A stretch of 64,000 nt of DNA from Thermicanus aegyptius DSM 12793 (GTDB lineage Bacteria; Bacillota; Bacilli; Thermicanales; Thermicanaceae). Under the pieces are notes generated by a model. That model saw nothing but the letters and a program-made list of their open reading frames with translations. It was not told the origin of the DNA and searched no databases. Location: the NCBI RefSeq assembly GCF_000510645.1, contig NZ_KI783301.1, forward strand, positions 1,556,705-1,620,704, written 5' to 3'. Shown here piece by piece: positions 34,199 to 43,089 of the stretch (positions are counted from its first letter, which is position 1; each line of letters begins with the position of its first letter). The position numbers and the translations under genes are program-made.

Positions 34199-35554
34199 AT
34201 GGTGTTGAAACTTATTATCGTAGGCGTCCTTTGTGCCTTGACATCATTGGCGTCACACACAGGGCGAGCCGTGTTCCACGATGGGGTTCGACCGATTATG
34301 CCGGAGTATGTTGAAGGGAGAATGAGACGTGGAGAGATGGCATCCATCGCCTTTGGTTTGAGCGCCGGATTCGTATTTTCGGTTGGATTCGCATTTACCC
34401 TTGCATCGAAACTTTTAAATCCGTGGTTGCTCTTTTTGCCGACAGATATCCTTGGCGTTCTTGCTCCGAACAAGTGGATTGCTATCCTTTTCGGGGGAGC
34501 ATGGGGGATCGCTGTAACCGTTGCGTTTGATGCACTCAACGTCTTTTTCGGTCTGTTGCCCATCAATTTCTTAAACGCTTTGGGTGCACTCTCTTCTCCC
34601 GTCGTTGCGGGTTTTGCATTGTTCCCTGTTCTAGCGGTTTTCTACCAGTTTGGCAAAGTGAAAGGTATTATTACACTTGTTCTTGAATTAATCTTCCGTC
34701 AATTGGCCGCCACCAAAATTCTCACCGTGGGTGGGACGGCGATTTATCCGGAAGCGTTGGAAATGTTCGTCGGTGTAATCCTCCTTGTTGGGTTTGCGAT
34801 TGCCAAGGATGTGAAGGAAAATAAGACGAGAGAAAAAAGCGAAGGTTCCGGCGAAAGCATATTTGCAGTTCGTACTAAGCGCATTATGTCGTCCATTCCT
34901 TTGTTGGCGGTAATTGGTGGTTTGGTGGCTTTGATTAGCAACATGCAATATTTTGCGGGCTCCGAAGTTGACTTCCAAGCTCTTCACACTGCCTACCAAT
35001 CGACCGCATACCAGTCGGGAGACATGAGTCAAATTGGAACGATTGCGTTTGCCGACATGATTCGGGGCCTGGCCTTTATCCCCCTGATTGTGACAACGGC
35101 GTTGGCTTCGGGGGTTTACGGGGTAGTCGGGCTAACCTTCGTCTATCCCATCGGATATTATGTTGCCCCTGTTTTGTTCGGAAACGGTGTGGCAGGTCAC
35201 ATCGCCGCGTTCGTTCTTGGAGCCGTCTGGATAAGCCTCGAGATGTTGGCCCTTCGGGCTATTGGGAAAGGACTTGAGAACTTTCCGTCATTGCGTGAAG
35301 CATCGGACAGTATCCGCAATGCGATGAACAACGTGTTGGAGATCGCTTTGCTCATCGGTTCGGCATTAGCCGCCCTGGGAATGACCCACTCACCTCAAGA
35401 TCCGCAAAACTTCTTTGCTTTCGCAGTATTCGGAGCGTTGTATTTGATTAACGAGGCCCTTGGCCGCCCCGTCATTCGGTTGGCCGCCGCCCCTCTCGCA
35501 GCCATTATAACCGGTGTTGTCGTCAACATTTTCTATGTCTTGAACTTATTGTGA
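34199..35554 (+). CDS. yhfT: YhfT-like polytopic membrane transporter
   Basis: A 451-residue integral membrane protein with roughly ten to twelve hydrophobic segments spread over the chain, e.g. about 3-18, 48-68, 90-112, 130-150, 180-200, 240-256, 290-325, 340-360, 385-400 and 410-450. The loop LINFLNALGALSSPVVAGF-like region (about 120-140) and repeated glycine-rich helices resemble EIIC-like or secondary carriers. It is the family of E. coli YhfT, a putative transporter of unknown substrate. It lies 12 bases after yhfU and is probably the uptake protein of this operon. Confidence 0.8.
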   Translation: MVLKLIIVGVLCALTSLASHTGRAVFHDGVRPIMPEYVEGRMRRGEMASIAFGLSAGFVFSVGFAFTLASKLLNPWLLFLPTDILGVLAPNKWIAILFGGAWGIAVTVAFDALNVFFGLLPINFLNALGALSSPVVAGFALFPVLAVFYQFGKVKGIITLVLELIFRQLAATKILTVGGTAIYPEALEMFVGVILLVGFAIAKDVKENKTREKSEGSGESIFAVRTKRIMSSIPLLAVIGGLVALISNMQYFAGSEVDFQALHTAYQSTAYQSGDMSQIGTIAFADMIRGLAFIPLIVTTALASGVYGVVGLTFVYPIGYYVAPVLFGNGVAGHIAAFVLGAVWISLEMLALRAIGKGLENFPSLREASDSIRNAMNNVLEIALLIGSALAALGMTHSPQDPQNFFAFAVFGALYLINEALGRPVIRLAAAPLAAIITGVVVNIFYVLNLL

Positions 35555-35584
35555 CCTGACTTCCACTGCAAAAAAAACGGAACA

Positions 35585-35621
35585 CCCATGGTAGGATGGG
35601 CCTTGCCCATCCTACATGGGT
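35585..35621 (+). promoter_or_regulatory. Long intercistronic hairpin between yhfT and php
   Basis: GTAGGATGGGC (35591-35601) pairs perfectly with GCCCATCCTAC (35605-35615) around a three-base loop. The stem extends through CCCAT/ATGGG past one bulged G, giving about 17 pairs. No run of T follows (TTGTTTAATG), so it is more likely an RNA stabiliser, processing site or weak attenuator than a full terminator. It lies 21-67 bases upstream of the php start. Confidence 0.7.
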
Positions 35622-35641
35622 TGTTTAATGGGGTGAATCGT

Positions 35642-36556
35642 ATGGGATTGATCAGAACCGTACTCGGCGATGTGAAACCGGAATCCTTGCAAGCAACCAT
35701 GATCCACGAACACATCGCATTTGATTTGTCTCACGTTCGCAATGAATCGGATTCAATTCTTGGAGATACTCCGGAATTGGCGAACGAGCTTCTTCTTACG
35801 AAGGATTATGGGTGCAACGCGTTCGTGGAAGTAACGAACCGTGGGATGGGGCGGGACGTTCAGGCGTTGGCTGAATTGGCAAAGAGACTTGATATTTACA
35901 TCATATGTGCAACCGGTTTTTATAAGGAAAATGTTTATCCCGTCGAGGCGTTTGAAAAGTCCAGAGAAGAGCTGGCGGAACTGTTCGTATCCGAGATTAC
36001 CGCCGGAATTGACGGAACTCACATCAAGGCAGGGATCATCGCCGAGATTGGGAGCAGTTATCAGGAACTGACGAAAACGGAAGAGAAGGTGTTTCGAGCT
36101 GCTTGTGATGCCCATAAAAAAACAGGCGCACCGCTCAGCACACACTGTGAATTAGGCACGATGGGAATCGCGCAACTGCGGATATTCGAGTCTGAAGAAG
36201 TTGATTTTCGCCATATCTCGTTTGGTCATCAGGATCTCAACCGAAATATCGATGAACAAGTAACGTTGTTAAAAAGTGGAGCTTTTATCCAATTCGACAC
36301 CGTCGGCAAGAACAAGTATCGTCCTCACGACGAGCGTGTATCGAACTTGTTGGCCTTACTTGATAAAGGCTTTGAGGATCAACTGATGTTATCTGTCGAT
36401 CTTACGAGGAAATCCTATTTTCGCCAGAATAACGGTCCAGGTTATGTATATCTGTTTGATACGTTTCTACCGGATTTGCGGAACGCAGGTGTGCCGGATA
36501 GGGTCATCGAGAAAATGCTTATTGAAAATCCACGTCGTTTCCTGACGTTCGCCTAA
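35642..36556 (+). CDS. php: Phosphotriesterase homology protein (Php), amidohydrolase superfamily
   Basis: A 304-residue binuclear metal hydrolase. Metal ligands are visible in MIHEHIAFD (HxH), IIAEIGSS (Glu in place of the carboxylated Lys of true phosphotriesterases, as in E. coli PHP), STHCELG (His), ISFGHQDLN (His) and LSVDLTRK (Asp). Relatives hydrolyse lactones or phosphotriesters; the substrate of PHP is not known. It belongs to the same set of eight genes as in the E. coli yhf operon. ATG 35642 follows GGGGTG; an in-frame ATG at 35588 lies in the hairpin. Confidence 0.85.
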   Translation: MGLIRTVLGDVKPESLQATMIHEHIAFDLSHVRNESDSILGDTPELANELLLTKDYGCNAFVEVTNRGMGRDVQALAELAKRLDIYIICATGFYKENVYPVEAFEKSREELAELFVSEITAGIDGTHIKAGIIAEIGSSYQELTKTEEKVFRAACDAHKKTGAPLSTHCELGTMGIAQLRIFESEEVDFRHISFGHQDLNRNIDEQVTLLKSGAFIQFDTVGKNKYRPHDERVSNLLALLDKGFEDQLMLSVDLTRKSYFRQNNGPGYVYLFDTFLPDLRNAGVPDRVIEKMLIENPRRFLTFA

Positions 36557-36566
36557 GGTGATCAGA

Positions 36567-37664
36567 ATGAAGTTCTACCCATTGGAACCCATTTCTCTGG
36601 ACGATGCAAAGGAAGTGCAGTTTCGGTTTGTCCGGGCAATTGCCGATGTTTTTTCCGGTTCGGAATTTTTTCAGATGGGGGATGTGGGAGTCCCCCCGTC
36701 CGGAGCCCCTCTTAGGACACGGAAGGTAGAGAGGGTCTTAGCCAAGTTCTTTGGTGTTGAAGATTGTGCGTTGGTTCGCGGAGCCGGGACGGGGGCGATT
36801 CGATTGTCCCTGGCGGCGTATCTCGAAGCTGGTGAGACGGTGATTATCCACGATGCGCCTGTCTATCCTACCACTAAAGAGACATTTCGAATGTTGGGTC
36901 TAAAGACCTATATCGTCGATTTCCACGATGAAAAAGCCCTCTCGGATGCCGTACACCACGGCAAGCTGCTTTATATTCAGCACACGCGCCAAAAACCGGA
37001 TGATCACTACGACTTAGGGAGAGTCATCGCTATCGCCAAACGCGTTCGTCCGGAGCTTCCGATCGTGGTGGATGAAAACTATGCCGTCTTTAAGACAAGA
37101 CATATCGGAGTGCAAGTGGGCGCGGATGTGTCTACCTTCTCCGCCTTCAAACTGCTGGGACCCGAAGGGATTGGCGTCGTTTTGGGAAGCAAGGACTGCA
37201 TTGAGCGGATCCATGAGAGGAACTATTCCGGTGGAGGACAGGTTCAAGGCCCTGAGGCGATGGAAGTGTTGCGGGCATTCACCATCGCACCGGTCCTGAT
37301 TGCTGTCCAATCGGAACAGGTATCCCTCCTCGCAGACCTGTTAAATGCCGGATCTGTTCCGGGGATCCGCGAGGCTTACATTGCCAATGCCCAGTCCAGG
37401 ACCGTCATCGCTCGCCTCGATGAACCTATTGCTCCCCAGGTGATTGCAGCCTGTGAAGCATTTGGCGCAGCACCCTATCCTGTTGGGGCGGAGTCAAAAT
37501 ATGAGGTTCTTCCCATGATCTATCGCGCTTCCGGAACGGTTTTAGAAAGTGAGCCGGCATTGAAACCCTATTTGTTACGGATTAATCCGATGAGAGCCGG
37601 TGCCCGGCTCGTTGTGGACATCCTAAATAAGGCGTTGGCGAAGGTACGATCCGATCATGACTAA
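36567..37664 (+). CDS. yhfS: YhfS-like PLP-dependent aminotransferase/lyase family protein
   Basis: A 365-residue fold-type I PLP enzyme. It shows DCALVRGAGTGAIRLSLAA near residue 74, IVVDENYAVF (the Asp that contacts the PLP nitrogen) and FSAFKLLGPEGIG with the probable PLP lysine. GGGQVQGPEAMEVLRAF follows. It is related to YhfS of E. coli and to cystathionine-lyase-like and threonine-aldolase-like enzymes; whether it transaminates or eliminates is open. ATG 36567 follows AAGGTGAT; GTG 36558 is in frame. It overlaps the next gene by eight bases. Confidence 0.82.
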   Translation: MKFYPLEPISLDDAKEVQFRFVRAIADVFSGSEFFQMGDVGVPPSGAPLRTRKVERVLAKFFGVEDCALVRGAGTGAIRLSLAAYLEAGETVIIHDAPVYPTTKETFRMLGLKTYIVDFHDEKALSDAVHHGKLLYIQHTRQKPDDHYDLGRVIAIAKRVRPELPIVVDENYAVFKTRHIGVQVGADVSTFSAFKLLGPEGIGVVLGSKDCIERIHERNYSGGGQVQGPEAMEVLRAFTIAPVLIAVQSEQVSLLADLLNAGSVPGIREAYIANAQSRTVIARLDEPIAPQVIAACEAFGAAPYPVGAESKYEVLPMIYRASGTVLESEPALKPYLLRINPMRAGARLVVDILNKALAKVRSDHD

Positions 37665-38700
37665 GATGGAATGGATGGAACGGTTCGCCTACGCCTACGC
37701 TAACGCCTATCGGTACACCGATTCTATCGTCTGGGTTAACCCGACAGCTCCCACGAGCGCTAGGAAAAAACTGGAGCAGCATATGGAGCTTATTTTATTC
37801 GGTGTGAAGGATACCGATCAAATACCGATGAATGCAGTCCGGCAGCTCATCGAGGCACCCGACTTCGTATGGATGACCGTGGACCGAATGGCTCCGTATG
37901 GGAGGGCAATGGATCCGGGATTGACGAATCCGTTGACCGGCCGCCTCATGACCGGTTCCTCAAGCGGTAGCGCCCTCAATATTTTACGTGGAATTCATGA
38001 TCTCGCCATCGTTACGGACGGAGGCGGATCAATCTTAGGCCCGGCGCTTGCCACTCAGTTATATGGGATCAACGCCAAGGGAATGGGGTTAACCGGGCTG
38101 CACCCGTCTCGTTCCACCGACGGATTTTCCCTGGAAGTGGGGATTGGAGTTATCAGTCACTCATTCGCCTTTGCGAAGAGTGGTATCGAAACGCTGTTGT
38201 GTCGAACCCTGGACGATCATGTAGAAGGACTGTATATTGCACTGGACCGTGCGGCGCCGGATAATGTAGAGGACCTATTGCGTCAGTACGGATGTACGAT
38301 TCGCCGATTTGATAAAGGGGATTCGTATGAGAGAACTCGTGGGCTTTCTCTGATGAATGAACTTTTCAATGAAAACCAAGTGATTATCAGCATGGAAGGC
38401 CCCGTAGATGTAAAAGAGTATGCAGACTCTTTGGTCATGGACGGACGTCCGGACGGGCTGGGTGGAAAGTTTCTTCTGCGCAGCGCGAACCTGGCAAATA
38501 CGACGTCCGTGGCCGTCCCGGGGAATAAGGCCGCATCGGGATTTATCGTCATTGCGCCAAGTGGCGTAGAATCGGGTAATCATGCGATCGCAGTGGCCGG
38601 CCTGCTGGCGAAACACTATCCACGATCCGCGCTATTTGAGGATTACTTCCTTCGACGCATGCGTTACGGGCAGACTGGTTTTTTTCATGAAGGGATGTGA
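37657..38700 (+). CDS. Compact amidase-signature family protein
   Basis: A 347-residue protein with the amidase-signature catalytic set: Lys51 in FGVKDTD, cis-Ser Ser101 in TGSSSGSAL and nucleophile Ser125 in TDGGGSILGPA. The 24-residue spacing between the two serines equals that of GatA and FAAH. The chain is about 100 residues shorter than usual, including the region between Lys and the first Ser (50 instead of about 75). It should hydrolyse an amide. I know of no counterpart in the E. coli yhf operon. It overlaps yhfS by eight bases. Confidence 0.75.
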   Translation: MTKMEWMERFAYAYANAYRYTDSIVWVNPTAPTSARKKLEQHMELILFGVKDTDQIPMNAVRQLIEAPDFVWMTVDRMAPYGRAMDPGLTNPLTGRLMTGSSSGSALNILRGIHDLAIVTDGGGSILGPALATQLYGINAKGMGLTGLHPSRSTDGFSLEVGIGVISHSFAFAKSGIETLLCRTLDDHVEGLYIALDRAAPDNVEDLLRQYGCTIRRFDKGDSYERTRGLSLMNELFNENQVIISMEGPVDVKEYADSLVMDGRPDGLGGKFLLRSANLANTTSVAVPGNKAASGFIVIAPSGVESGNHAIAVAGLLAKHYPRSALFEDYFLRRMRYGQTGFFHEGM

Positions 38701-38704
38701 CATC

Positions 38705-39856
38705 ATGTTTCTCGCTCAATTGCTCACTAGAAATGAAACGTTTATCGATCGTGCGCTTCAACTCTACAAGTCCGGATTCATCCCCCCCAATTCCTATGTT
38801 TTAGATGTGGACCAAATCCAACGGAACACCGAGTCCATCGTACAAACCGCAAAAAAAGAGAGAATTAATCTTTACTTCATGACCAAGCAATTCGGTCGGA
38901 ATCCGGTTGTTTATCAATCCATCGTGTCGGCAGGTATAAAAAAGGCCGTTGCGGTTGATCCGGTGGAAGCCCTAACCTTGGCGCAAAATGGGGTGGAATT
39001 GGGACATGTGGGGCATCTTGTGCAAATCCCCCGATATTACATGGAGCCAATTCTCCGGTGGCGTCCGGAAGTGGTCACAGTTTTTAGTATCGATGCGGCG
39101 AGGGAGGTCTCCCGGGTGGCTTCCGACCTTGGCTACGAGCAGGATCTTCTGTTGCGTGTCGTACGGCCGGATGACTATTTGTACGACGCACAAGAAGGGG
39201 GGATACCGCTTAACGATTTGGAGGAAGTGGTTCAGACCATATCGGCACTTCCCAATGTGCGTGTGGTGGGAGTCACCTCTTTTCCGTGCGTCATTGTGCA
39301 GGATGGTGTCCCCACGTTCACCAACAACCTTAAAACACTTCAGTTGGCTAAAGAGCGACTTCAGGAATTGGGGGTTGAATTGAAGCAGGTGAACGCACCA
39401 AGCGTCACTTGTGTGGCAACCCTTCCCATGTTGCGAGCCGCGGGCGTCACTCATGGGGAACCGGGGCATGCTTTGACGGGGTCCACCCCTTTGCATGCGT
39501 TACCCGGGCAGGTGGAAGTGCCGTCCTACCTCTACATTACCGAAGTCTCCCACTACTTCAACGGTTATAGTTATGTTTATGGAGGCGGGTATTATGCCCG
39601 TGGACATATTCAACATGCGCTTGTGGGAGGTTCCTTGACAACGGCGGAACATGTTGAGGTAGCTCCTCTCCATGCGGAAAGCATCGACTACTACTTGAAA
39701 ATTGCCGGTAAATTTCCAGCAGGAACACCCGTGATCCTCGCTTTTCGAACGCAGATGTTCGTAACCCGAGCTAACGTGGTTCCTGTAACGGGAGTTCATG
39801 AGGGGCGACTTAAGGTTGCCGGAATTTATAATGTTGAAGGGAAGCGAATCGGATGA
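38705..39856 (+). CDS. yhfX: YhfX-like alanine-racemase-fold PLP protein
   Basis: A 383-residue fold-type III PLP enzyme related to alanine and amino-acid racemases. SYVLDVDQIQRNTESIV and LYFMTKQFGRNP (probable PLP lysine) lie near residues 22-62. VAVDPVEALTLAQNG and HVGHLVQIP follow, with GVTHGEPGHALTGSTPLHA and a C-terminal beta domain (GGGYYARGHIQHALVGG) later. It corresponds to E. coli YhfX; the substrate is unknown. ATG 38705 starts five bases after the amidase stop, and the stop overlaps yhfW by four bases. Confidence 0.85.
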   Translation: MFLAQLLTRNETFIDRALQLYKSGFIPPNSYVLDVDQIQRNTESIVQTAKKERINLYFMTKQFGRNPVVYQSIVSAGIKKAVAVDPVEALTLAQNGVELGHVGHLVQIPRYYMEPILRWRPEVVTVFSIDAAREVSRVASDLGYEQDLLLRVVRPDDYLYDAQEGGIPLNDLEEVVQTISALPNVRVVGVTSFPCVIVQDGVPTFTNNLKTLQLAKERLQELGVELKQVNAPSVTCVATLPMLRAAGVTHGEPGHALTGSTPLHALPGQVEVPSYLYITEVSHYFNGYSYVYGGGYYARGHIQHALVGGSLTTAEHVEVAPLHAESIDYYLKIAGKFPAGTPVILAFRTQMFVTRANVVPVTGVHEGRLKVAGIYNVEGKRIG

Positions 39857-41043
39857 AACGAGCAGTCCTGTGTGTTCTTGATGGATTCGGTGCGGGGGCG
39901 ATGGAAGATGTTTCCGCTGTCCGTCCGCAAGATAGAAATGCGAATACGATGCGGCATGTCATTGAACAAACAAGTGTAAAGATACCCTTCCTTAGTCGGT
40001 TAGGGCTCCCCCATATCCTTAACGATCCTTCGTTATTAGCGCTTACTCCCCCTCTGGCGAGTTATGGCAAATGCAATCTATATCATTACGGGGCGGACAG
40101 TTATACCGGTCATAACGAAATCATGGGAGCAAAACCGATTATGCCAAAAACACAGTTTATCCGTGAATTGGCGCCGCTGATTGAAAAACGGCTGGTGGAA
40201 AGAGGGTTCAAAGTAGAATATCCGGTTGCAGGTACCGGCATTCTGCTCGTCGACAACGAGGTTGTCATCGCCGACAATATGGAAAATGACCCGGGGCAGA
40301 TCATCAACATTACAGGAGCATTGGATACGACCCCGTTTGAAAAGATCTTTGAGATTGGGAAAATTGTACGGACCATCGCCGAAACCAGCCGCGTCATTCC
40401 TTTGGGAGGGACCGGCATTACCGTAAGTGATATTCTCTTGAACATTGTGATAAAACCGGAGCGGACCGGTGTGGATATGGGACGTCTAAATATATACAAC
40501 GAGAACTATCAAGTTCGGCATCTAGGTTTTGGAATTGATCCCGACAAACAAATACATTCCATCCTCATGAAGCAAGGATTGGAAGTATATCTGTATGGGA
40601 AGATGGCGGATGTGATCACGGGAGAGGTGATGGAACGAAATCCCATGGTCAACAGCCAGGGCGTGATGGACCTAATCTGTAATCGATTGGAGAATATGAA
40701 GAGCGGATTTATCTCCGCTACCATTCAGGAAACGGATTTAGCCGGTCATGAGCAGAACCCGGAAAAGTTCGCGGCGGTCTTGGAAATTGCGGACGCAGGT
40801 TTACGCCGTATTTACGATATGCTTCATCCCGGAGAGCTCCTGATCGTAACCGCCGATCATGGCAATGACCCGACCATAGGCACAAGCCAGCATACCCGGG
40901 AAACAACCCCGCTTCTCGTCTGTGTAAAGGGATCTCCGGCGCGGGAACTGGGGCTACGCACCACACTCGCCGATGTTGCGGCCACAATAGCGGATTACTT
41001 TGGGGTGAGCGCACCGGAATTTGGGACTTCCGTGTTGTCGTAA
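39853..41043 (+). CDS. yhfW: YhfW-like phosphopentomutase-family metalloenzyme
   Basis: A 396-residue alkaline-phosphatase-superfamily protein of the phosphopentomutase type. Metal and catalytic motifs are AVLCVLDGFGAGAME (Asp), GADSYTGHNEIMG (Thr nucleophile), ETDLAGHEQNP, VTADHGNDP and SQHTRETTPLL. The full set suggests an active phosphomutase or phosphatase. E. coli YhfW is of the same family with unknown substrate; a sugar or amino-sugar phosphate is plausible given the NagB-like and HAD genes downstream. Confidence 0.85.
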   Translation: MKRAVLCVLDGFGAGAMEDVSAVRPQDRNANTMRHVIEQTSVKIPFLSRLGLPHILNDPSLLALTPPLASYGKCNLYHYGADSYTGHNEIMGAKPIMPKTQFIRELAPLIEKRLVERGFKVEYPVAGTGILLVDNEVVIADNMENDPGQIINITGALDTTPFEKIFEIGKIVRTIAETSRVIPLGGTGITVSDILLNIVIKPERTGVDMGRLNIYNENYQVRHLGFGIDPDKQIHSILMKQGLEVYLYGKMADVITGEVMERNPMVNSQGVMDLICNRLENMKSGFISATIQETDLAGHEQNPEKFAAVLEIADAGLRRIYDMLHPGELLIVTADHGNDPTIGTSQHTRETTPLLVCVKGSPARELGLRTTLADVAATIADYFGVSAPEFGTSVLS

Positions 41044-41080
41044 TCCCTTTTAAATGCTTCGTAAGGATAGGTGACGAATT

Positions 41081-41338
41081 ATGTACGAAAAAAAAGCAAT
41101 TGTTAACTTAAACCAAGGGCTGCACGCACGCCCTGCCACTGAGTTTATCCAAAAGGTACGTCAATTTGGAAGCAAAGTATTTGTGATCAAAGAAGGAAAA
41201 GCTGTGGATGCCGGAAGCATTCTAGGGTTGATGTCGATGGCTGTCGTTAAGGGAACCGAAGTTACCATTCGGGCCGAAGGGGCGGACGAAGTGGAAGCGG
41301 TAGAGACTCTTTGTAAATTTCTTACGCAGACGGAGTGA
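41081..41338 (+). CDS. HPr-like phosphocarrier protein
   Basis: An 85-residue HPr paralogue. His15 in GLHARPATEF is the EI phosphorylation site and Ser46 in AGSILGLMSMAV is the HPr-kinase site, so both regulatory residues are kept (unlike Crh, which lacks His15). No EI or EII gene is adjacent, so it is not a normal ptsH locus. Likely roles are phosphorylation of the PRD protein YhfY or carbon-catabolite signalling through CcpA. AAGGATAGGTG precedes ATG 41081. Confidence 0.9.
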   Translation: MYEKKAIVNLNQGLHARPATEFIQKVRQFGSKVFVIKEGKAVDAGSILGLMSMAVVKGTEVTIRAEGADEVEAVETLCKFLTQTE

Positions 41339-41414
41339 GATAAGTTATCACAAAATTCTTCAATGACAACGTGAAACCATTCTTGGGTCAATGGAAGAGA
41401 GGAGGGATGGCAAA

Positions 41415-42164
41415 GTGAAGATTCGAATCTTCAACAGCCCCCATGACGCGGGCATCTATGTTGCTGCATTAGCGGAACAGATCATTGAAAGTCGAAGGAA
41501 ACCTGTTTTGGGACTTGCCACTGGGTCTACGCCGATTCCTTTTTACGAGGCATTGGTTCATCTGCATCAGTGTGGTCTCGACTTATCACGGGTAACGACC
41601 ATCAACTTGGATGAGTATATCGGATTAGATTCTTCCCATCCTCAAAGTTATTCGTGGTTTATGTGGAAACATCTCTTTTCCCATGTAAACATACCAAAAG
41701 AGAATATATATCTGCCAAACGGGGTAGCAACCGATTTGGAAGCGGAATGCCGCAGATACGACGAAATCATCCATTCTCATCCGATTCACCTTCAGATCCT
41801 TGGGATTGGCGTTAATGGGCACATTGGTTTCAATGAACCGGATGACACCTTACTTTCCGGAACGCACATTGTTGAATTGCGCCCGGAGACCGTAATGAGC
41901 AACGCGAGATTTTTCAACGACATTGGAGAGGTGCCAAAGCGTGCGATTACTATGGGGGTTCAGGCCATATTACAAGCCGATAAAATCGTGTTGATGGCAT
42001 TTGGGCGCGAGAAAGCGAAGATCATCGCTAAATCCGTCTACGGTGAGGTTCGTACGGACGTTCCTGCGAGCATCCTCAACTTGCACAAAGACGTGACCGT
42101 GGTACTTGATCGCGACAGTGCCGGTGAGTTGTTGGACGAAAGCGGCCGGTTGCGGACGAAATAA
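41415..42164 (+). CDS. Glucosamine-6-phosphate deaminase-like isomerase
   Basis: A 249-residue NagB-family sugar-phosphate isomerase/deaminase. LGLATGSTPIPFYEAL (phosphate loop), TTINLDEYIGL (catalytic Asp), GIGVNGHIGFNEP (His relay) and KRAITMGVQAIL are all intact, so it probably converts glucosamine-6-phosphate, or a close amino-sugar phosphate, to the ketose phosphate and ammonia. GTG 41415 was chosen for the product start MKIRIFNSP and the GGAGGG upstream. It gives a direct hint that the operon handles an amino sugar. Confidence 0.87.
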   Translation: MKIRIFNSPHDAGIYVAALAEQIIESRRKPVLGLATGSTPIPFYEALVHLHQCGLDLSRVTTINLDEYIGLDSSHPQSYSWFMWKHLFSHVNIPKENIYLPNGVATDLEAECRRYDEIIHSHPIHLQILGIGVNGHIGFNEPDDTLLSGTHIVELRPETVMSNARFFNDIGEVPKRAITMGVQAILQADKIVLMAFGREKAKIIAKSVYGEVRTDVPASILNLHKDVTVVLDRDSAGELLDESGRLRTK

Positions 42165-42224
42165 CCGAAATGGCCCGAAGTTGGGTGTAAAAAGCCCAAT
42201 TAGAAAGAAAAAAGGGGAAATGCC

Positions 42225-43034
42225 ATGATTCGTATGTTCTTTTTTGATATCGACGGAACTCTCATCGTTCCAAAAAAAGGTGAGGTTTCGGAACGCGTTC
42301 GCCGTGCCATCTTCATGCTCCATGAACGAGGCATTGTTCCCATCCTAGTATCCGGCAGGCCCCTCTTCTCCATGATTCCGCTCGCCGAATCTCTTTCCAT
42401 CAGGGGGTGTATCGCTTATAACGGAGGACTGGTTGTTGTCGATGGAGAGGTGGTGTATGACAACCCCATAGACGAAAGCAGGGTAGAACAGCTGGTTTCC
42501 TTTGCAAATTCTAATATGCATCCACTCATATTTCCTGGAATGGACGGTTATTACGCAACGACGCTGGATCATCCGAAGGTACGGGAAATTTTTCAATATA
42601 CTACCACACTCAACCATTCCTATTGGAAACATTATACTCCCAAACTAAACCCATCGTATTGGAAAACCCATCCTATCTATCAAATGGAACTGATCGCGCC
42701 GATGGAAGAACTAACCCTATACCAGGAACGTTTTGGACAAGAATTTCAGTTTTATCCATGGCATGTAGCCTCGTCCGCGGCGAACATAAATCCTCTCGCC
42801 AACTCCAAAGCGATTGGAATGCACCATGTGTTAAAACGGTTTTCACTAGATGAATCCGTTGCGGCCGCCATCGGCGACGGACCGAATGATATCGAGATGA
42901 TCCGCTCCGCACATCTCGGCATCGCCATGGGAAATGCTTGTAAAGAGCTTAAGTCTGCGGCGGATCTCGTTGCAGAAGATGTTACTGCGGACGGGGCCGC
43001 CAAGGCGATTGAAATGTTGTTGGAGAGCGGGTAA
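42225..43034 (+). CDS. Cof-type HAD-IIB phosphatase
   Basis: A 269-residue HAD hydrolase. Motif I is FFDIDGTLI (nucleophile and acid/base Asp), motif II is ILVSGRPL, and motifs III/IV lie in AAIGDGPNDIEMIRSA and GIAMGNACKELK. The C2-type cap (about residues 80-190) holds a short internal duplication, LNHSYWKHYTPK / LNPSYWKTHPIY at about 126-149. Cof-type enzymes dephosphorylate sugar phosphates and related compounds. It follows the NagB-like gene with its own AAAGGGG ribosome binding site. Confidence 0.88.
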   Translation: MIRMFFFDIDGTLIVPKKGEVSERVRRAIFMLHERGIVPILVSGRPLFSMIPLAESLSIRGCIAYNGGLVVVDGEVVYDNPIDESRVEQLVSFANSNMHPLIFPGMDGYYATTLDHPKVREIFQYTTTLNHSYWKHYTPKLNPSYWKTHPIYQMELIAPMEELTLYQERFGQEFQFYPWHVASSAANINPLANSKAIGMHHVLKRFSLDESVAAAIGDGPNDIEMIRSAHLGIAMGNACKELKSAADLVAEDVTADGAAKAIEMLLESG

Positions 43035-43089
43035 GGGAATGCTAGCGGTTTCGATAGAAGAGAACGTCTGAAAGAAAGGAGAGTTGAAG

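Noticed and set aside
37657-38700. First impression that the amidase-like protein lacks the catalytic lysine
   Set aside because: GVKD with Lys51 further upstream fits the lysine motif well, and the two serines keep the expected 24-residue spacing, so the triad looks complete.
42600-42672. Short internal repeat in the HAD phosphatase cap (LNxSYWK twice)
   Set aside because: It is only two diverged copies of about 12 residues inside a variable cap region, not enough to claim a functional repeat; it is noted in the gene entry.
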